The notes under the pieces are model-generated. The model made no database searches. It saw nothing but the letters and a program-made list of their open reading frames with translations, and was not told the origin of the DNA. From contig CAJUFJ010000009.1 in NCBI GenBank assembly GCA_910585815.1, forward strand, positions 1 to 64,000: a stretch of DNA of 64,000 nt, written 5' to 3'. The stretch is from an uncultured Oscillospiraceae bacterium. GTDB lineage: Bacteria > Bacillota > Clostridia > Oscillospirales > Oscillospiraceae. The position numbers and the translations under genes are program-made. Shown here one piece after another: positions 31,866 to 38,206 of this stretch; the first letter of the stretch is position 1, and each line of letters begins with the position of its first letter.

Positions 31866-33601
31866 GCGTCCTCCTCCTCATCCCCGGCCAGGGGGTCCAG
31901 GTCCAGGGGCGGCAGGTCGTCCAGGCCCACGTAGGCCTCCGCCTGGTCGAAGAAGGCGGCCGTCCGGCGGCTGGCCTTGGCGATGCGCAGGCTCTCCTGG
32001 GTGGACAGCTGGAGCTGATACCAGTCCAGAATCTGGGCCACCTGCTCCCGCATCTGGCCCACCGTCATGGCGTACAGCCGCTCCCCCCGGGCGATGAGGG
32101 TGCGGGGGCCCTCCTGGTCCCGGGGGTGCATTTTCAGGGCCTCCAGCTCCTTCAGGCGCTGCTCCACCTCCGCCTCGGTCATCCCCGAGCCCTGGAGGAC
32201 CAGCCGGCCGCTCTGGCCGTCTCTGCCCACCACGTCCACCTCAAGAAGGCCGTTGATATCGTAGGTAAAGCGCACCCGGACATACTGCTCCCCCCGGGGC
32301 CCGGGAGGGACGGCGATCTCCAGGTGGCCCAGGTAGGTGTTGTCGTCGCAGTAGCGCTGCTCCCCCTGATACACCTTCACGTCGATGGCCCGCTGGTTGT
32401 CCCGGGCGGTGTAGTAGGTGCCCTCCTTGCTGGTGGGCAGCACGCTGTTGCGCTCGATGATGGGGGACATGAGGGCCTTGTCGGGCTGGGCCTCGTTGAT
32501 GACGTTGATGCCCAGGGTGAAGGGGCACACGTCGGTGAGGACCAGCTCCTTCAAATCGCCGGCCCGGGCCTTCATGCCGGAGCAGATGCCCGCCCCCACA
32601 GCGATGGCGGTGTCCGGCCGGGCCCCGGCGGCGGGCTCCCGATTCAGGGCCCTGGCGATGTACCGGCGCACCGCCGGCATGTGGCTGGACCCCCCTACCA
32701 TCACCAGCTCGTCCAGCTCCTCGGCCCCCACGCCGGCGTCCATAAACACCTTGCGCACCGGAACCAGCATCCGCTGGAACAGGACGCTGCTCTTGCGGAT
32801 GACCCACTCGTGGGTGAGGGCCAGGGAGGCGGATATCTCCTCGTCAGACACCGCCATAATCACCGGCTCCTGGCCGGTAAGGGCCATTTTGCAGGTTTCG
32901 GCCTGGCGGATGAGGGTCTCCTGCCGCTGGCGGGACAGGCTGTCGAAGTTGAGATTACAGTCCTGGCAGAACCCCCGGGCGATGAGCTCGTCAAAATCCC
33001 GGCCCCCCAGGTAGTTGTCCCCGCTGACGGCGGTAACGCTGACCACGTTGTCAAACCGCTCCACCAGGGAGACGTCCAGGGTGCCGCCGCCGAAGTCGAA
33101 GACCAGGCAGACCTTGTCCTCGTCCCCCTCGCCGATGTGGCCGGCCACCGCGGCGGCGGAGGGCTCGTTCACCAGCCGCTCCACCGTCAGGCCGGCCAGA
33201 GCGCCCGCCCGCTTGGTGGCGGCGCGCTGGGCTTCAGCGAAATAGGCCGGGACGCTGACCACCGCCTCGTCCACCACCTCGCCCAGGTAGGCCTCGGCGT
33301 CCTCCCGCAGGCGGCGCAGGACAAAGGAGGACAGGTCCTCCGCCGTAAACACCCGGCCCCCCAGCTCATACTGGCGGCCGGTGCCCATGCTCCGCTTGAA
33401 GCCGGCGGCGGTACGCTCCGGGTGGGAGATCAGCCGGTCCCGGGCCGCAGCCCCCACCAGGATGGACCCGTCGTCGTCCACACTGACCACGCTGGGGGTG
33501 AGATACTCCCCCAGACCGTTGGGAATCAGCTCACTTTTTCCGTTGCGCCACACAGCCGCCAAACTGTTGGTGGTGCCCAGGTCGATACCGATGATGGCCA
33601 T
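31862..33601 (-). CDS. DnaK-like Hsp70 protein (divergent, specialised)
   Basis: A 579-residue Hsp70. The ATPase domain carries IGIDLGTTNSLAAVW (phosphate 1), VFDFGGGTLDVSLV (phosphate 2) and MVGGSSHMPAVRRYI (adenosine). The substrate-binding part is short, with ERNSVLPTSKEGTYYTARDNQ, then a helical tail ending in acidic residues without the usual EEVD-like or DnaK C-terminus. Such Hsp70s paired with a membrane J-protein are distinct from the housekeeping dnaK-dnaJ-grpE set, and no grpE or hrcA is nearby. The start ATG is at 33601; upstream frame is discarded. Coupled by ATGA overlap to the J-protein gene. Confidence 0.9.
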   Translation of the reverse strand: MAIIGIDLGTTNSLAAVWRNGKSELIPNGLGEYLTPSVVSVDDDGSILVGAAARDRLISHPERTAAGFKRSMGTGRQYELGGRVFTAEDLSSFVLRRLREDAEAYLGEVVDEAVVSVPAYFAEAQRAATKRAGALAGLTVERLVNEPSAAAVAGHIGEGDEDKVCLVFDFGGGTLDVSLVERFDNVVSVTAVSGDNYLGGRDFDELIARGFCQDCNLNFDSLSRQRQETLIRQAETCKMALTGQEPVIMAVSDEEISASLALTHEWVIRKSSVLFQRMLVPVRKVFMDAGVGAEELDELVMVGGSSHMPAVRRYIARALNREPAAGARPDTAIAVGAGICSGMKARAGDLKELVLTDVCPFTLGINVINEAQPDKALMSPIIERNSVLPTSKEGTYYTARDNQRAIDVKVYQGEQRYCDDNTYLGHLEIAVPPGPRGEQYVRVRFTYDINGLLEVDVVGRDGQSGRLVLQGSGMTEAEVEQRLKELEALKMHPRDQEGPRTLIARGERLYAMTVGQMREQVAQILDWYQLQLSTQESLRIAKASRRTAAFFDQAEAYVGLDDLPPLDLDPLAGDEEEDA

Positions 33602-33649
33602 ATTACGTTCACCCGCTCTCGCCGCCTCAGGGCGGTTTTTGTCTTCTAC

Positions 33650-33678
33650 ATTATAATGTGCTCCCGCAAAAAAATCAA
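33650..33678 (-). promoter_or_regulatory. Promoter of the Hsp70/J operon
   Basis: Minus-strand TTGATT (33678-33673) and TATAAT (33655-33650), spacer 17 bases. No CIRCE element (TTAGCACTC inverted repeat) is seen nearby. Confidence 0.78.
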
Positions 33679-33733
33679 CAGGGACGCTGCGGCCTTTCAC
33701 GTTTGTCTTATAAATTTAGGAAACCCACCGCAT

Positions 33734-34016
33734 GCAGGGCAAGGGTTCTACCCTTGCCCTGCGCATCACGTCCGGGTACGCGTAAAAAAGCCTTCCCCCT
33801 TCAAGGGGGAAGGTGGCACGGCCGAAGGCCGTGACGGATGAGGGTGCGCGGCTAGGTTATCGCCCCTTACCGTAAGAACTGCTTGCCCGCCCCGCCCCCT
33901 CATCCGCCCCAGTGTGCCCACTGGGGCACCTTCCCCCCGGAGGGTGGAAGGCTTGCCCTGCGGGGGACGAGGGTTTTTATCCCCTTACGGGGATAGGCAG
34001 GGGTAGAACCCCTGCC
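33734..34016. repeat. Repeat cluster with foldback family A copy 2
   Basis: Between the Hsp70 promoter and the small membrane protein gene lie a 29-base hairpin (GCAGGGCAAGGGT/ACCCTTGCCCTGC, 33734-33762) and family A copy 2 (about 33787-33977). The latter's first 120 bases equal 10177-10297, but its inner hairpin is CCCCAGTG/CACTGGGG as in family B. GGCAGGGGT/ACCCCTGCC (33996-34016) follows. No gene is seen in this stretch. Confidence 0.85.
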
Positions 34017-34143
34017 CTACATGACGTACCGGCCAGGATTTCCAGAGGCGTTCCAAATTTATGAGACGGGCATAAGCCGTTCCTGTGGAAATATCCCGAG
34101 GTATGTGGTATACTGGAAGCAGCTTCAAAAAGGAGGTGTGCCT

Positions 34144-34359
34144 GTGGCGCTTGGTATTGCTATCATACTGCTAACTCCCTGCATCAGCGCGGTGCTGGCC
34201 TTCGTCTTTTTCCGGGAAAGCTGGCGGATGCGGAAACAGGGGCACAACATTCAAACCGTGGTATTTTTCCTGCTCGCCGCGGCCTGCACCGCCCTTGCCC
34301 TCTGGATGCTCCCCTTCTTCCCGGAGGCCATCCAGTTCCTGCGGCATCCTATTTATTAA
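34144..34359 (+). CDS. Small membrane protein (71 aa)
   Basis: A 71-residue protein with two predicted membrane helices (about 3-22 and 37-58) joined by a short basic loop (RESWRMRKQGHN). Start GTG 34144 is 7 bases after AGGAGG (34131-34136); an in-frame GTG at 34138 is too close. An extended -10 (TGGTATACT) ends at 34114. No family recognised. It converges on spoIVA with a shared terminator. Confidence 0.6.
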   Translation: MALGIAIILLTPCISAVLAFVFFRESWRMRKQGHNIQTVVFFLLAAACTALALWMLPFFPEAIQFLRHPIY

Positions 34360-34363
34360 AAGC

Positions 34364-34391
34364 TGTCCCCTGCCCGCAGGCAGGGGACATT
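34364..34391. terminator. Bidirectional terminator between small membrane gene and spoIVA
   Basis: TGTCCCCTGCC (34364-34374) and GGCAGGGGACA (34379-34389); on the minus strand GCTTTTAATAA follows. Confidence 0.8.
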
Positions 34392-34394
34392 CCT

Positions 34395-35873
34395 TTACAG
34401 AATAATACAGATCAGTCCGCCCGAACCCTCGTTGATAATCCGCTGGAGGGTCTCCCGCAGCTTGGTGCGGGCGTCCTCGGGCATGCGGTTGATTTTGGAG
34501 TTCAGGTCCTCGTTCACCAGCTCGTGGAGGGATTTTCCGAAGATGTTGGCCTCCCAGATACGGCTGGAGTCCCCCTCGTACTCCTGGAGGAGGTAGTTTA
34601 TCATATCCTCGCTCTGCTTCTCCCCGCCTACAATGGGGGAGACCTCCGTCTCGATATCCGCCCGGATCATATGGATGGAGGGGGCGCTGGCCTTCAGCCG
34701 CACGCCGTACCGGCCCCCCTGCTTCATAATCTCCGGCTCCTCCAGCACCAGGGAGTCGATGGGGGGCACCACAATGCCGTAGCCCGTCTCCTCCACCTGT
34801 TGGAGGGCGTCGGCCACCTTATCGTAGGCCTTTTTCACCCCGGCCAGCTGGGTGAGCAGGGCCATCAGGTCGCCGTCGTCGCCAATCTCAAAGCCCGACT
34901 GCTGGGACAGGGTGTTATAGAACAGCCCACGGGGCAGCTCCAGGCAGGCGGCGGACACGCCGGTGCCCAGGTCGATGCCGGAGATGCGGGCGTCGCTGAC
35001 CACCTCGCAGTCCCGGAAGGAGTTCACCGCGCTGTCCACATCCCGCACCCGGTGGAGCTGGGCAGTCCCCTCCCGGATGGCGGTGTACAGGGCGGATTTG
35101 ATGGGGTGCTCCTGGGGCAGGGCGTCCACCCAGGGGGGCAGGAACAGGTCCAGCTCCTTCACCGGGAACTCGTAGAGAACGCTCTTTAAAATGGCGTTGA
35201 TCTCCTCCTGGTCCAGCTCCAGGCAGTTGGCCGCCACACAGGTCACGTCGTACCGCTGGGCGATGTCGGAGCGGATAGCCCGAGCCCGCTCGGAAGCGGG
35301 GTTGGCCGAGTTGAGCAGCACCACAAAGGGCTTGCCCAGCTCCTTCAGCTCAGAGATCACCCGCTCCTCCGCCTCCAGGTAGTCCTCCCGGGGGATATCG
35401 GTGATGGTGCCGTCGGTGGTGACCACCACGCCGATGGTGGAGTGCTCTGAAATCACCTTCCGGGTGCCGATCTCCGCCGCCTCGGTCATGGGTATCTCGT
35501 GCTCAAACCAGGGGGTGGTCACCATTCGCTGGTTCTCCCCCTCCAGCTGGCCCACCGCGCCGTCTACCATGTATCCCACGCAGTCGATCATCCGCATCTG
35601 GAAGGCCGCGCCGCCGTCCACCTGGACGGCCACCGCCTCCTCGGGGACAAATTTGGGCTCCGCCGTCATGATGGTGCGGCCCGAGCCGCTCTGGGGCAGC
35701 TCGTCACGGGCCCGCTCCCGGCGGTAGACGTTTTCGATGTTGGGAATCACCAGCGTCTCCATAAAACGCTTGATAAAGGTGGATTTTCCTGTCCGGACCG
35801 GCCCCACGACGCCGATGTAGATATCGCCCTCGGTACGGAGCGCAATATCCTCATAGATTTTGCGATCTTCCAC
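34395..35873 (-). CDS. spoIVA: Stage IV sporulation protein A (spore coat/cortex morphogenesis ATPase)
   Basis: A 492-residue protein, the same length as Bacillus subtilis SpoIVA. It polymerises with ATP hydrolysis on the outer forespore membrane to form the coat base. Walker A is GPVRTGKS (24-31), matching the known catalytic lysine position; VVVTTDGTITDIPREDYLEAEERV and LNSANP are further TRAFAC-type motifs; the C-terminus GGLICIIL is the conserved SpoVM-contact end. Start is GTG 35873, 7 bases after AAGGAGG; the open frame continues upstream but without support. The small SpoVM, which anchors SpoIVA, is encoded at 42722-42793. Confidence 0.97.
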   Translation of the reverse strand: MEDRKIYEDIALRTEGDIYIGVVGPVRTGKSTFIKRFMETLVIPNIENVYRRERARDELPQSGSGRTIMTAEPKFVPEEAVAVQVDGGAAFQMRMIDCVGYMVDGAVGQLEGENQRMVTTPWFEHEIPMTEAAEIGTRKVISEHSTIGVVVTTDGTITDIPREDYLEAEERVISELKELGKPFVVLLNSANPASERARAIRSDIAQRYDVTCVAANCLELDQEEINAILKSVLYEFPVKELDLFLPPWVDALPQEHPIKSALYTAIREGTAQLHRVRDVDSAVNSFRDCEVVSDARISGIDLGTGVSAACLELPRGLFYNTLSQQSGFEIGDDGDLMALLTQLAGVKKAYDKVADALQQVEETGYGIVVPPIDSLVLEEPEIMKQGGRYGVRLKASAPSIHMIRADIETEVSPIVGGEKQSEDMINYLLQEYEGDSSRIWEANIFGKSLHELVNEDLNSKINRMPEDARTKLRETLQRIINEGSGGLICIIL

Positions 35874-35915
35874 TGCAATTCCTCCTTCGGCCATGAGACC
35901 GGTAGTGTTCCTTAC

Positions 35916-35943
35916 AGTGTATGAGACAGGCTGGGGATTATGA
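35916..35943 (-). promoter_or_regulatory. Candidate sigmaE promoter of spoIVA
   Basis: Minus-strand CATACACT (35923-35916) fits the sigmaE -10 (CATACAnT); TCATAAT (35943-35937), 13 bases upstream, resembles its -35. spoIVA is a known sigmaE gene in Bacillus and Clostridia. Confidence 0.55.
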
Positions 35944-35961
35944 CTGAGAAAACGCCGGCCC

Positions 35962-38181
35962 TCAGCGTTTCCCCGCCGTCCCCCGTTTTTTCCCGAAGCA
36001 GGCCTCGCACAGCCGCCCCCGGTGGTGGAGGGGCAGGGCCTTTCCGCACATGGCGCAGAAGCGGATATTGTTCCGCAGCCGGTGGAGCAGAATCTCGTTG
36101 ATCTCGTCGGCCACCCGCTCCCGGAGCTCATAGAGCCTGTCCTCGTCCACCGGACAGTCGAAGGCCCGGGCGAAGGAGTAGTAGAGGTCCAGCTTTTTAT
36201 AGAACAGCTCCAGCTCGGGCAGGGTAGGCTCCTCCTCGGGCAGGCCGGGCTGGTCCACCGCCTCCCCCTGCTGCCAGCGGCGGAGGAGCTGGAAAAACAG
36301 GTCCCGCAGGGCCTCCTCCGTCTCGTCAAAGGGGATGTTGGCCGCCCGCAGCTCCTGCTCCCGGGTGAGGACAAAGCCCATCTCCCGCAGCTTGGTGATG
36401 ATGGTGATATACCGGGTGACATCCAGCTTGCGGTAGGGCTCCACCGTGGGCATCCGGTTCCACTGGGTGAGCACCTCCAGCAGGTCGAAGTCCACCTGGA
36501 GCACCAGGTCGGAGAAGCCGGCCACGGCGTACTCCAGCGGCGGGATCACCGCCTCCAGCCCCGCCCGGATGGCGGCCAGGTTCTGGGTGGCCCCCACAAA
36601 GCCCCGGCTGTACATCCCCTGCCGGCCCGCCCGGCCGGCGATCTGCTTGATCTCCTCCGGCTTCAGCTCCCGGCGCTGGACGCCGTCGAACTTCTCGGTC
36701 TCCATAAAGATGATCCGCCGGATGGGCAGGTTCAGCCCCATGCCGATGGCGTCGGTGGAGACCACATACTCCATTTTCCCCGTTAAAAAGCCCTCCATCT
36801 GCTTGCGCCGGGTGGAGTAGGGCAGGGCCCCGTAGATGATGGCCGGCTCCTTGCCGCTCTGGCGCAGGTCCTCCGCCACGCTGAGCACCCCTATTTTGGA
36901 AAAGGTAATCAGGGCGTCCCCCGGCTGGACCCGCTGGTAGTCGATGGGGTGGGCCATGCACAGCAGCGGGGTGTTCCGCTCATGGACCTCCACCTCATAG
37001 CTGTCGCCGCAGCTCTCAATCAGGCGGATCAGGAGATTTTTGGCCTCCGGGGCGGCGCACAGGTGGACCTCCGGGGCCAGCACCCCCAGGATGGCCCGGG
37101 TCCAGGCGTAGCCCCGTTGGGCGTCGGCAATCATCTGGCACTCGTCGATTACCGCCACGTCGTAGCGCTGCTTCAGGTCCAGCTTTTCGGCAGTGGCGGC
37201 CACGTGGGTGTCCTCCTCCCGGCGGTCCTCCTCCTCCCCGGTGGACAGGGAGCAGGCCACCCCACTGTCCAGCAGGGTCTCCTGGGCCTCCAGGGCCAGC
37301 AGGCGCAGCGGGGCCAGGTAGACCCCGGTTCTGGCCCTCCTCAGCCGCTGAAAGCCGGCATAGGTCTTCCCCGTGTTGGTGCCCCCCAGGTGGAGGACAA
37401 AGTGCCGGTGCAGACTGCGGGCCTCCGGGTATTCGTCCTTGGGGTTCAGGGCAATGAGCAGGGACAGGCTGGTGCGGATGGCCTGGGGGACATACCACAC
37501 CGACCACACCGTACCCAGCCCCTCGGCCAGCAGCTGCCGGGTGGGGAAGCCCTCCGCCCGGAGAAAGGCATTCAGGTCGGCCTCGGGCTGGGCGTCGGCA
37601 AACTCCGCCAGCAGCTGCTTGGCGGTGTTGAGCAGCACCCGGGGGTAGCGGTCCTCCACCCGGACCACCCGGGGATGGTCCGGGTAGTCCCCCAGCCAGG
37701 CCCAGGCCTTGGTGAAGTTCCGTAAAATGTCCTGAAGGCGCTTGCCGTTGTACTGCTCCTCCAGAGAGAGAAATTCGTCCACCCGGGAATTAACCTGGGA
37801 GGAGCGCAGGCCCTTGCTGTTCTTAGCCGCCGGGAGGCGGGCCGTGATGGCGGTGTGGTAGTGGCTGGCCAGAAGCCAGGCCAGGGAGCCGTCCGGCTCC
37901 ACGGTACCCCAGGCCCGGTTCAGGGCGGCCTGGGCCCGCTTTACCGACTGGGGGACCGGCCGCGCCGTGTCCCCCACGTCTACCCCCTTTTTCCTGCGGT
38001 TGACAAATCGGGGGCCGCTCTCCGCCAGAAGCACGTCCTCCCGGTCCCACACCCGGACGGGCCGTCCGTTCTGCATGAAAAAGAGCGGCTTGGGGAGGAG
38101 CTGCTTCATCAGCTCATTGTTCCAGCCCCGCCGCTTCAACACAGATGTGGGCCAGAAATTTTCCCGGTTTCGTCTGGACAT
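35962..38181 (-). CDS. Suv3-like DExH RNA helicase with C-terminal zinc ribbon
   Basis: A 739-residue helicase resembling the SUV3/SUPV3L1 group. The N-terminal 250 residues are of unknown type; Walker A is GGTNTGKTYAG, motif Ia YLAPLRLLALE, motif II DECQ, motif V VVSTDAIGMGLNLP and motif VI QIAGRAGRQG. A C-terminal helical region and a small zinc ribbon (CAMCGKAL, then CEACF) close the protein. Bacterial SUV3-like proteins are less common than other DExH helicases and may act in RNA turnover. It lies between spoIVA and the flagellin-like gene on the same strand. The chosen ATG is at 38181, after AAAGGAGAGGG. Confidence 0.85.
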   Translation of the reverse strand: MSRRNRENFWPTSVLKRRGWNNELMKQLLPKPLFFMQNGRPVRVWDREDVLLAESGPRFVNRRKKGVDVGDTARPVPQSVKRAQAALNRAWGTVEPDGSLAWLLASHYHTAITARLPAAKNSKGLRSSQVNSRVDEFLSLEEQYNGKRLQDILRNFTKAWAWLGDYPDHPRVVRVEDRYPRVLLNTAKQLLAEFADAQPEADLNAFLRAEGFPTRQLLAEGLGTVWSVWYVPQAIRTSLSLLIALNPKDEYPEARSLHRHFVLHLGGTNTGKTYAGFQRLRRARTGVYLAPLRLLALEAQETLLDSGVACSLSTGEEEDRREEDTHVAATAEKLDLKQRYDVAVIDECQMIADAQRGYAWTRAILGVLAPEVHLCAAPEAKNLLIRLIESCGDSYEVEVHERNTPLLCMAHPIDYQRVQPGDALITFSKIGVLSVAEDLRQSGKEPAIIYGALPYSTRRKQMEGFLTGKMEYVVSTDAIGMGLNLPIRRIIFMETEKFDGVQRRELKPEEIKQIAGRAGRQGMYSRGFVGATQNLAAIRAGLEAVIPPLEYAVAGFSDLVLQVDFDLLEVLTQWNRMPTVEPYRKLDVTRYITIITKLREMGFVLTREQELRAANIPFDETEEALRDLFFQLLRRWQQGEAVDQPGLPEEEPTLPELELFYKKLDLYYSFARAFDCPVDEDRLYELRERVADEINEILLHRLRNNIRFCAMCGKALPLHHRGRLCEACFGKKRGTAGKR

Positions 38182-38206
38182 AGCGCCCTCTCCTTTTATC
38201 CTTCGT

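Noticed and set aside
33602..33680. CIRCE/HrcA operator upstream of the Hsp70 gene
   Set aside because: No TTAGCACTC/GAGTGCTAA inverted repeat is visible near the promoter.
29703..33841. Plus-strand frames of over 700 codons opposite the J-protein and Hsp70 genes
   Set aside because: Composition is biased and the frames run past gene borders into repeat DNA; they are shadows.
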